A stretch of DNA of 64,000 nucleotides, from contig CM060969.1 of assembly GCA_030765045.1 (NCBI GenBank), positions 43,069,216 through 43,133,215 of the forward strand. Reading direction: 5' to 3'. This stretch comes from Tenodera sinensis (Eukaryota > Arthropoda > Insecta > Mantodea > Mantidae). Position 1 is the stretch's first letter; the number at the start of each line of letters is the position of its first letter. Below the pieces are notes generated by a model. The model was given only the letters and a program-made list of their open reading frames with translations. It did no database searches and was not told the origin of the DNA. Of this stretch, positions 46,712-57,033 are shown in pieces. The translations under genes were made by a program, and so were the position numbers.

Positions 46712-47591
46712 TAAAAATCACTGGCCTAATTACTGTACAGGCATTGTTGCATTATACGAGTAGCATACCTTTGATAAGGAACCCGGTTAGGGGTGTTGAA
46801 TCAGCTGAAAACTTGAACCAAGATATTCCAGGTAATAAGTACTTTGAAAGAGAATCATGTAATGTTTGTGCTAATCCATCTAGATAGTCGTCCCTCGGAC
46901 TACATTCTGAAGTAGCTCTGGAAGAGGATGATATCCCGTATTACAGGCAAGAGGCTTCTTACACGGGGAAGTATTTACGACCCGGTGTCAGGAGAAACGT
47001 TATGATGTAGAGACTCCCGTATACGGAACGAGGATATGTGTGGGAATTTGAGCAAGTGTAGACGCTACCTTCGCCGTATTGGTCCTACACACACATTCCC
47101 GTCAACAACACTTTACGATCTTTCCGGCGGGTGTTTTTTTATGGCTGCTTTTATGATGCGCGGGACAAATGGAGATGATGTGGTAGGTTATAGAACATTG
47201 CTTACCGACGATTTGATGATGCTGGTGTTTATTGCTTGTTTTATTGCTTGTTTGCATCCGCGTGGAGTTGTAAACTAAACAAATGCTAACCATATCCGTT
47301 ACTGTGTATTGTACTACTGTGGTTGACGACTTAATTGCCACTGACAGATTGTTCCTTTATAGGGGCTACTGTCTCGCTCAGCTATGAAGATAAGGCATTC
47401 GATGCTGAAGATGCTATGTGTGTAATGGAGTTTGTACAGCACTGGCTATAAGTATACTCACAAAGGTTCATTAAAATTAATTGTATAATGCATTGAATAA
47501 CATCTAAGTTAAGCACGTGGAACCAAAATAAGTACTGAGTAGACATTTCTGTTTGTCTCCTGGACACAATTTCAGCGTTTATATTCCTAAA
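46712..47591. other. No gene seen
   Basis: GC-moderate sequence at 46890-47280 with frames of 75-80 codons on both strands (47036-47278 +; 47102-47341 -); none recognised. Confidence 0.45.
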
Positions 47592-48264
47592 AATCTTATG
47601 TATTTGCACTCACATAACTTTCTCTTCTCTTGCGCCAACTATTCTTAGAAAATCCTACACCTGTATCTTCTTCATATTAGTCGAGATGGACATTTACAGA
47701 CTATCTTACTCCTAATTTTCCTGTAGACTTTGAGCGACAGTCAAATCTTTTAAACCTTTAAAATTCCGTTTTAGTTGCACGACCAAGAGAGAAAAAAGTG
47801 AATAACTACCTTCCATTTGAGAAAAGTGAGTATTGCAAAACACACACAAATAACAAGGAATATATTCAAAATGGTCCAGTCCAGAAAAAAAATGCCTGGA
47901 CAACTTGTGTGTTTTGAATAGTAAAGTTTCGTCTATCTCTTATGGTTTACAGTTATACAAGTGTCACCAAGAGTAAACAGTACTACATAGGCTACAGCCA
48001 GAAAATCCAAAATGTGCATACATTTGCCATAAAATATGTTAAACATATGGGATTTTCATCAAAATCGTTAGAGCCATTTTTGATAAAATAAAAAATTTTG
48101 AAAAATTTTCCATGTAAAGAGTAGATTAGTGTCGCACGCGTGAGATATATTAAACTCGAATACTGACTTTAGTTTTTAACCGAATGTTTGTCTTTTAGTT
48201 GTGCTGTTCTCACACACACACACACGCGCACACACACACACACACGCACGCACGCACGCACGCA

Positions 48265-48331
<67 letters not shown>

Positions 48332-48451
48332 CCTTTGTCTAAAAACTTTTCTTCAGAGGGTCTCAAAACATGCATTTCCAATGAAATCTCGACATCAAAA
48401 TTTTGGGTCGAAAATATGTCCCCTATTTACTATACGCAATAGAGAAAGTAA
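47592..48451 (-). mobile_element. H1 element, complete length, expanded microsatellite
   Basis: Left end ATCTTATGTATTTGCACTCACATAACTTTCTCTTCTCTTG is a mutated H1 3' terminus. The right end is CCCCTATTTACTATACGCAATAGAGAAAGTAAAAAG. Body blocks include TATCTTACTCC, GACAGTCAAATCTTTTAAA and TTCGTCTATCTCTTATGG. The CA tract at 48212-48328 is much longer than in the reference. Frames of 70-119 codons across it are artefacts. Confidence 0.9.
48212..48328. repeat. (CA)n-(CACG)n microsatellite inside an H1 copy
   Basis: CA repeats with a central block of CACG units (about 48244-48270), at the family's microsatellite position in reverse orientation. Confidence 0.96.
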
Positions 48452-49059
48452 AAAGTGCACCTCTATGATAATGGTAATATTTTTGCCTGCCTGTTGTGAA
48501 GTTTCTAGCGCCTATTGCCATTTCAACTTCCTCGTTGAGGTTGTTATTCCGACGCTATGAATGAAAGGAGGAAGCGGAAATGCATTAAAACACTCTCTCC
48601 TTAAAAGAATCCAGTAGGTCATGTTCATGTTCTTTGTGGCTGCGCGGAGAATGCCATTTGTTAGGTTCGACAAATGTGCAAAGAAACCTGTAGCATGTTG
48701 CCCGTGGGAGACCTTACCTAACACATGGCACACAAAAAAGTACGAAAGAAAGAAAAAGAAATTCGTCCAAGGTCAACTCCAAGTGTGAGCCGAAAAACCT
48801 TGAAGTGACAACAGAACGTCACTCCAAAAAGAAACAAGGGAAAGACCTTGATTTCTTCATTTTACCGAAAAACTCCTTGTTTCTTTAGAAGGTAAGGCAG
48901 TGAAACGTTTGGGATGTAACAGCTGTCAATTCTTGTACAGGTATTTCAACTGTTAGGAGGTGAATGAACTGAAACAGTACATTTGTAATGTTTTACTTCT
49001 CAATTCCAAATAGTACACTTATACGAAATGTTCCGGACTTCTACAGAAGTGAAGAAAAT
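48452..49059. other. No gene seen
   Basis: Mixed composition. Unrecognised 73-codon minus-strand frame at 48512-48733. Confidence 0.45.
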
Positions 49060-49344
49060 TATCATGTATTCAACATAAGCATTCTTCAACTGTTTCATCG
49101 CTATCTTCAAACCACCTCTTGCAATGTCTATCTAAATTTATTTTCCCGGTTTTTGGAAATCGCTTTTAACATCCGCCATTCTGTCGACGTAACCTTTCCA
49201 ATTTGTTTTATTTTCATCAATCTTGTCATTAAGTGACAGAATATTCAAATCTGATCTTGTTTCATTTTGTATTTTAATAGTTTTATTGCACCCTGTTACA
49301 AATCTTCCTTTTTCGCAGATTGGATACAATTTTCGGCGCCACAA
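49060..49344 (-). mobile_element. LINE relic, RT C-terminal region
   Basis: The minus-strand frame 49344-49138 reads NETRSDLNILSLNDKI, then ENKTNWKGYVDRMADVK and PGK. Beyond a slip it gives RHCKRWFEDS. The order LNIxSLNDKI, W..xVxRM, then RxxKRW is the same C-terminal architecture as the LINE relics at 27.6 and 45.2 kb. It is short, lacks upstream RT motifs and contains stops. Confidence 0.7.
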
Positions 49345-52344
49345 AACCGATTACCTCAAGGCAGGATCTACCCAGAAGGTTTCTGCATAAAATCGAACCT
49401 CCAGAATGGAGAATGGCTCCCATTTAAGTTAAAAAATCATTATTCATAAGTTCGTAAGTAATAAACCGGACCAAAACTCGTAAATATTAGTAGATTTTAC
49501 TTTAAATGACAGGTTAGGTTTGGCTTATATAAATATTAAACATTTAAACTTCCATTTCGATATACTTCTCAAAGTATTAACCACCAAAATATATTTAATC
49601 GCAATGCCAAATGCTCAGATGTTAAAAATAATTTTTCTTTTGGATATCTACATAATTTATCCAACACAAACGCAATAGTAAATTTTTGGAATGTTATTCA
49701 TGCCCATTTATAACATTTCCTTATTTTTTGAATAATAAATAATAAACGATTTTTTGCAGGACACATCATATGATTAAATTGTCCCAATATGCACTATTTG
49801 GAACATTTTAAAGGAGTGAAAGTTTTGAGAAAATAAGATTTCATGGAAACAAAATTAATTTCAGACTAGCTTGTTTTGGTAATATTTGGAAGTATACTCG
49901 ATTTTCCGTAATTTTCACTCAAATTTTACTAATGTATTAGCTTATACGTATCCAAAAATGCATTATCTGAAAGGCTCTGCCCCTTTAGTTCATTAAGCAT
50001 ATACGTACTACATGCTCTGTGTCCATGATAATACATTGTAACCTAAGATTGTTAGACTGATTGAAAATATATAAAATAATAGGCATGTATCCCACCAGAT
50101 ATTAACACCAATTTTATGCTGTGTTTTGTAACAAAATTACTTGCTGAATGTTAAGAAACAGGAGGAAAATAAATTGTGCAGAGGTAAAAACAAAAGTTGA
50201 ACAATTCTTTCACCACTAAAATTGCCACACAGCAAGCCCGGCAAACTCTCTCCATTTTCTTGGATGCAGAATATCTATACGCTTTGTTAGGTTTATGACG
50301 TGTTTGGGATCGCAACCACATAAATCCATTACGCTCAAAATTGAAGAGAGGTTACGCCTCAATAAGCACCCATTACGTTTCTTTTTCAAGGGCGATGAAG
50401 ATATTGTGCGTTAAAAAAGTGTAGGTTTACATTATTGCTCCAAGGGGGCATCTTGAGAGGTTTTATATACAGCGTGTGCCACTTCACAGATGCTAACATT
50501 CCCTAAGTCCATCGTTTCCGATATATTCATGTTTGGATGTATCAGATGAACTACGTTTTATTCTGTTTTTCCTCCCCCTAAAACTTATGAGCTTGCTTCT
50601 CAAGTGTTTATTGTAAAATGTCGGCCCAGAAGTATGCTTAATACAGCATTATTTATTTAGCCTTGTAAGCTCCAATCAGAACTGTAGATACTCGCCATCG
50701 AGGTGCTAGAATGACCTCGATGTGTTTCTGTGCTAAATATTCGTGTCAAGGCTGTCGTCACACCTACGGATTGCGCATGCCTACGCCTGGCTGCAAAGCA
50801 GGGAAGTCTACCTGCGTTTAAAATACGGCGCTGATAGCCGCAAACAGAACAATTGACTCTTAAATGTACTAGATAGACCGGATGTCAAGTGTTTCATTCA
50901 TTCCCATTGTTGTACCTGAAATTAAAATGCTACTGACATCAAAGCTATATAGAATACACAACAAAGCAGGAACAATTAAATATTTGCATTTAAGCACACG
51001 TGTCAACAGCCCAAAAAATAATTTCTTTAAAACACCCCACATTACTGCAGGATAATTTAAAATGAACTAAAGAAACAAAATTAAACGAACGCGACAAAAT
51101 TATACGGAATTTGACCGGTGCTGGTATAACCACCAAAATTAATGGCCGCCTATAAATTGCCGCATTACTACAACGGAGATCCGTTCCCAATATCAGGGGC
51201 CTTAATTCAGTTTTGTTTCATTTGCATCTTAATCACTCGATAACCTTCCTTAGTCAATCACGGAGTTCCAATCATTGGTCAAATCTAAATTACTTTTTCT
51301 AAATCATCTGCAACTCCAAAGCATTTAATCTCACATATAAGTATGTATTTATTGACCCAAGTTAATTCTACACGAATAATACAACATGGAAACAATTGGA
51401 TGAACAAGGAAAACAGTAAAAAAGTGTTCCTAAGAAATTTGTCAGTAGTGATTTGAAAATGTGATTAATGTTTCCTACAGGTTACCCCTAAAAGAATACC
51501 AAGAGGTTTTCCTTCATACGTTGCACAATGAGGAAACTTTTGAACCACATACAGATCAGGATTTTTGCTACTTTGCATTTTAAAAGCATTCTTTTAGCTT
51601 TCACCCATTAATTTATTACCCCAAATTATGGGCATCAAAATTCTGCAAGAAAAATGTCCTGTGTTTTATATAGATTCTGTAGAAAATTTACAAGACAACT
51701 ATAATAACAAAATTGCAATACTTATGTCAGAAATGTTGAAATATCGAAGTAAAAATCCTCATTAGGTAGCTTACTAAGCATACAGGTTGCTTGGGTATAC
51801 CTACAAAAGGCAGATAATAAATAAGGTAGAAAATATTACATTTTGAAGCACCTATGTGTATTTTATGTGTTTCAACTCCTAAGGGCCTACAGCAGGAATT
51901 ATGAGTAATCGGCTATAACCACTCATTTATCTTCAGCTCCGGTTTCCTGCAAATTTCTATAATAAATTTTTCTCTCTCTATTATACCATTATGATATAAA
52001 ATTGAGCATTTTATAGCTTCGATGTAAATACAAAAATTACATATTCCGCCTATATGTTTTACTCGTTGTGTTATTCCCTTAAGTTAACATGAGTGTAATA
52101 TTGAGAAATTAAAAATTATTTTAGTTATGTTTGTAAATAAAAAATCTAGATGAAATGTGCGGAGTGGCATGAAATACAAAGGTCCTCTGAAAAAGAGCAC
52201 AGCTTCCGAGCTTGACATTTTTATATAGTATTTTGAAACCTGGATCTGTCATAATTTTTATCAAATATTTCTTACATTTTTAGCTGCTTGGATGCAGATT
52301 TTATAAATATTTGAGCTGTTTTTGCACAAGTGTAAGTACATATC
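49345..52344. other. No gene seen (3 kb)
   Basis: AT-rich through most of its length. A GC-moderate part at 50680-50900 has no recognisable feature. The only frames above 60 codons are unrecognised. Confidence 0.5.

Positions 52345-52412
<68 letters not shown>
52345..52412. repeat. (TTA)n microsatellite
   Basis: A perfect TTA run of about 68 bp, shorter than the array at 2.9 kb and without TTG interruptions. Confidence 0.97.
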
Positions 52413-52414
<2 letters not shown>

Positions 52415-52483
52415 TTAATATCTTTTAAGATTTCCATATTGGTCAAAGGTTTTTAAAAATTAACAAATTACAAAGCAAAATAT

Positions 52484-52690
52484 GTACCTATGTAGCTCAA
52501 TCAGTAGAGTACCTGACTGCTGTGCGAGGGCTTCGGGGTCGAATCCCGGCTGGTGAATGGGAATTTTTCTTTAGTCAACATTATTCTACATACTCCCGAG
52601 TGTCTGGAAGTGTGAATGGAGTGTAAATGTGTGTATTTGCGCGTGCGTGTGTGTATGTGTACTGTGCGTGTGCGCGTGCACCCCCGAAGA
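52484..52690 (+). mobile_element. tRNA-derived SINE with GT-rich tail
   Basis: The head GTAGCTCAATCAGTAGAG (A box) and GGGTCGAATCCCGG (B box, 52537-52550) has correct tRNA-like spacing. The body has GTCTGGAAGTGTGAATGGAGTG, similar to the fragment at 34.7 kb, and ends in an alternating GT/GC stretch (52628-52678). The head does not close as a functional tRNA acceptor stem. Confidence 0.6.
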
Positions 52691-52809
52691 AAAGGCTGCT
52701 GATATGACTACTGTAGTCAGAAACAAATATGCACCTTCAGAAGCTACAATAATTGTTTATAAAATAAAATAATAAATCAATAAGTTACATTTTGGGACCA
52801 AAATGTATG

Positions 52810-52813
<4 letters not shown>

Positions 52814-52846
<33 letters not shown>

Positions 52847-52854
52847 TTCAATTC
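52814..52854 (-). repeat. Poly-T tract, possibly a minus-strand poly-A tail
   Basis: Forty-one consecutive T. It could be the poly-A tail of a minus-strand retroposed sequence to its right, where a 110-codon frame of unknown origin begins about 100 bp away on the other strand. No target duplication was found. Confidence 0.9.
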
Positions 52855-55194
52855 AACTTTACAAAAATGTCAAATGCTTAACGCTCACTTTTCCACATTT
52901 CACTACGCACTAGAAGTTTAAATAGCCAAACGAGGAATTTCAGAACGTGGTAAGAAGTGTTAGAAAATGTTACCCACCTCAAAGAAAGTCAAGTAAATAG
53001 GAATTTTTACGCTCCTATTGACCCCATAACGACCTGGATTGCTGACGCAATTAGACCAGTTAAATTAAGGAATCCACGATATCTGAACTTGCAAATAGAT
53101 GGTTTCATAATCCACACCGTGCCATTTGGAGGAACTGCAGCGCCGGTCGATTCATCTTACGGAAACAAAAGCTTTGAAAATCGATGGTCCACGCTGACAG
53201 GTAGAGACTATACCGGGTTACCTGCCGGTGTACCTCTCCCACTCTTTTCCCCTCCCCTTGCTCCACGTGGTGGATCCATCTCCGGGTAAAAGAAAGGCTG
53301 CCAAAACTGGCAACAGTGTAACGTCCGGACGAAATGGCTGCTCACGGAAGCCGACGTAATTACCTTGCCTTATGTTATAATGGCGACACACCGACATGGA
53401 TACAACACAATGATAAAAACAAGGGGGCATATAAATGGACCTGCTAGCCTACTTTATAAACCTTTATTGCATTGTTAAATGGGAGATTGAATGGGCGTGC
53501 TTCCTCTTCGCAATTTCTTTAAGTGGAATTAAATTATGCTAAAAGCGACATGCAGCTCAGAGTCAATATTTCCAAAAGAGATCAAATCGTAGCAAGAATT
53601 GTGGAGTGCCTTCAAAATATGCATTTGGATTACGCAAAGCTGTTAGACACAACAAATATTAAACTTCATCTGGAGTCTTCATTTCTTGCACCACAGACAG
53701 AATATCCAAATCTAATAAATCTAGAGAAAATACAATTTTAGACATCAATAAGAAAGGCTAAAAAATGTATAATGTAAAGATATTTGACAAATAATGTGTA
53801 ATGGTGTACAAAAGCATTATAACATTAATGGAAAAAGCATTTCACTGGAAATCTGTGATGTCCACTTTATTTCGTTTGAATTTGTGCTGCTTTCCATAAA
53901 AATGGAAAATTATTAGACATAGAAGTTCACTTGATAGGTATTATGTGTATGGGTAGATTTTGTACGGTTTACAGCAAAAGTAATGTTATTGAAATACAAC
54001 AGATTTTTAACTTTGTTGTTTAATCATTATCATCTGAACTTAATAAAAATAAATTGAAAATAATTAGACTTATTTTAAGAGGCATGGTATTTGCAGTTTA
54101 TCAAATATGCAAAATGTAAATTTTTTAAAATGTACAAAGTCATTTGAAACTTTTAATATATCAAATTTCAAATTTCTTTAAATTAATTCTAATTGTTATT
54201 TCTTTACTGCTTTGAAAAATGTCTCTGCTCAACGCAATTAGTAGTTTGAAAATTTTCATAATTTATAATTAAATTCTAATTGTGTATTAATATTATAATA
54301 GTGTATTTCCAAATATTTAACATGTCTGTTCATTAATTATTATATCTCCTTTATCATATATCCTTATATTATTTTTTAACCTTTGTTATTAAAGTTTTAC
54401 ATTGTTTTTTTGTTTTTTTTTTTCCTTTTCTTTAGAATTATTGGCAAGTTGTGTTTTAATGACAATGATAAAGCAAGACAACTATCTAACAACTGGAAAT
54501 ATCTTCACTACTTTTGGCTTGGGTATCCTAAATTAGATTAACCATTCTCCCAAACCAGTACCTATCTGTTTTATTAAAGCACACATACGTGTTTTTGTTT
54601 ACAAAGTAGGTATATCCTACCTTTTCTTTCGATCTAAGTGAGGGTTGAGGTGCTGGCATTTCCGAAGGTTATTGGGTTTCATTATGTTGGCTTCCAACTG
54701 CCTCTGGTTATAATAACCAAGCGTTAATTTCGTGGCAATTGGTTCTAAGGACGAAATGTTCAGCTGTAGCAGAATGAGATGCAAGCCACCCCACCTACTT
54801 TAGCTGCTGAGGAAGTGGAAGCAAGTCGATGGAATAGATACCAGATCTTTACCTTGACCAGTTTGGAATTCAACTGGGGTTGGTCGAGTTTTCGGGGATG
54901 TCCAAACCCAAAGACAATAGAAACCGGCTCTTATAATTTCTGAATATCAAATGACATACCTCAAAACTGTGTTTAGTTCTACGTTACAAACAATAAAGGG
55001 ATCAGCTAGTCAGGTACAATGGTCATTCTTACTGATCAGTCTTCTTTGACTTTGCTTCAACGTGTTAAGGAAGCATAATGCTCTTGCATTTTTAAACACG
55101 AAGCAATAATATTTTTAAATAAACGATGTCACTGTTAAGGCACTTCTATGGTCGATTTTCTCTATTTTACCTCCGGAAATAAACTAGGATAGTA
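52855..55194. other. No gene confirmed; unrecognised 110-codon frame at 52957-53289
   Basis: The + strand frame 52957-53289 lies in a GC-richer part, with RYLNLQIDGFIIHTVPFGGTAAPVDSSYGNK and a Pro-rich end. It has no recognised homologue or Kozak context. A 72-codon frame at 53523-53741 is also unrecognised. From 53760 to 54480 the sequence is very AT-rich; 54620-54910 is GC-moderate and anonymous. Confidence 0.35.
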
Positions 55195-55405
55195 AAGTGG
55201 TACCCATCCCTTAGCGACCACATTGCAAGAAGTTGCAAAACTATCCCTCAACCTTCTTCCGCTGCCAATGATATGAACACAATAGAGAGGGTCCTCTCAA
55301 TATACTCTTAGTAAAAGGATCTGCGATTGTCAAGTCGGTTAAGTACTGTTGTGCATTCAGAGTGCTTAAAATGCAGTGGAATCAGGAAGCACGTTAAGAC
55401 TTGAG
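55195..55405 (+). repeat. Unclassified dispersed repeat, copy 2
   Basis: Partner of 29695-29895 in the same orientation: GCAAGAAGTTGCAAAACTATCC, CCCTCAACCTTCTTCCGCTG, AATAGAGAGGGTCCTCTCAA and CGATTGTCAAGTCGGTTAAGTACT. Many of the differences are transitions. Confidence 0.85.
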
Positions 55406-56201
55406 GATTACGTTATGTAACATTAACAATGAAGACTGCACAATGTTTATTTTCTTAGGTTTGAATGTTCTTTTTTTCTACCTTTTTCTGTTCACCTAAG
55501 ATATTCGTAATTATTATGCAAATAAGCTTATTTCTTTTTCCTTTCAAATTTGTTGATTTTTTACTATTTTTAACTCTTTTTTGGAATTTAGCACTCCTGG
55601 TTATAGTGCAATAATAGCATAAGGGTATACAGAATGTCTATTCACATAGGTACACAATTTTTACAGACCTTGTATGGACAATTTATACTTTCTAACAATT
55701 CACTTTGTTCAACTCAAAACACATTTCGTATGCCCTTAAGAGCTCGGTTGTAAACAATACTAAAGGAAACGCAAATATTCATCAAAATTAGAATAAACAT
55801 CTTAATAATGTGATAATTTAAAGTATACAAATGAAAGTGCACTCATTTGTTTAGGCGTTAAAACCCAGTTAAATTATTATTGAAACTGCTCAAAAATAAA
55901 TTTTTGTGAAATGAATGTGATGAAACTTGAAGAAATGACCCTTTAAATTATTTACCACCGAGCATGTTAGTATACTTACTGTTACCCATCTACTAATATT
56001 GTGTATATTTTAGGTTTTAAGGACGCAGGTTGGAATGGGCATTAAGGTTCATATTAATAAATAAATACAATTTTATAGAATTAGCATTTTATTTGGTTAA
56101 CTGGTTGAATACATTCAGAATATAACAGATTTTCTTTAGTATAATTTATCTTTCACTTATAATCAAACTAGGAAAGGTTTATATTCAGATACCTATAATA
56201 A
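55406..56201. other. No gene seen
   Basis: AT-rich, no repeat kinship. Confidence 0.5.
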
Positions 56202-57033
56202 CATGACTTTCTCTACTCTTGTACTAACCATTCTTACAAAGTCTTATTCCCCTATCATCTTCATGTTAGTCGAGATAAACATTTGCAGAAATTACGTTAT
56301 CAAATTTCTTATACATGCAAGGGGAATCTGGGAATACAGTAGGCTTTGAGAGATAGGCAAATCGTTTAAACTAGTCGCTTGTGAAGGCTTTGAAAATTCC
56401 ATTCTCTTTGCACGGACACGAGGTGAAAAAATGAATAACGACCCTCCTTTTGAGAAAACTAAGTGTATTGTAAAACTCACATAAATAACAAGCAATATCT
56501 CCGAAATGGTTCAGTGAAAAAAAATGACTTTGGACATAACTTTGTGCTTTAACGAGTTCTACATTTGTGTACAGTAAGATTTTGTCTATCTCTTACGGTT
56601 TACCATTTATGAAAAAGTCAAAAGTGAACAGGAACTACATGGGCTACAGCAACAAAATTCAAAATATGCATTTCATTTGCCATAGAAGTATCTTAAACGT
56701 TTTAATCAAAATCGTTAGACACTTTTTAAAAATCAAAATTATCGAAAAATTTTGCATGTAAAGGGTACTTTAGGGTGGAGGGATGTTCTAGAAAATCTTT
56801 GTAGGGTATCCTTAAAAGGCATTAAACTTAAATACGAACCGGGTTTTTAACCGACTTTTCGTTTTTGAGTTATGTTGTTCACAGATAAACAGACACACAC
56901 GCTGACTTTTTTCTAACGATGCTTCTTTTTTTTGTGGGGGGGGGGGGCGGAGGGTTCAGGAACCTCAAAACATATTTCCGGTGAAATCTTGACATTGGAA
57001 TTCTCCTACTTACTATGCGTAGTAGAGAAAGTA
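56202..57033 (-). mobile_element. H1 element, lacking only the terminal hairpin
   Basis: Left end CATGACTTTCTCTACTCTTGTACTAACC begins exactly at the inner inverted repeat; the hairpin and CAGATTTTTT are gone. The right end TACTTACTATGCGTAGTAGAGAAAGTAAC keeps the full 5' palindrome. A G run with GGGGGGCGGAGGG (56936-56953) sits where most copies have an A/T-rich stretch next to the microsatellite. Confidence 0.9.

Noticed and set aside
46519..46887. 122-codon frame beginning MVFNRLFVFELCC
   Set aside because: Its first half is reverse-orientation H1 sequence. A similar start occurs at 39501 for the same reason, so the repetition reflects the repeat and not a protein family.
48169..48560. Frames rich in His-Thr or Cys-Val over the CA tract
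   Set aside because: They are translations of the dinucleotide array within an H1 copy.
49510..49520. Telomere-like TTAGG units (also near 31855)
   Set aside because: Only isolated single motifs, no tandem array.
52957..53289. 110-codon frame in GC-richer DNA
   Set aside because: No recognisable domain and no convincing start context; kept only as a note in the interval entry.
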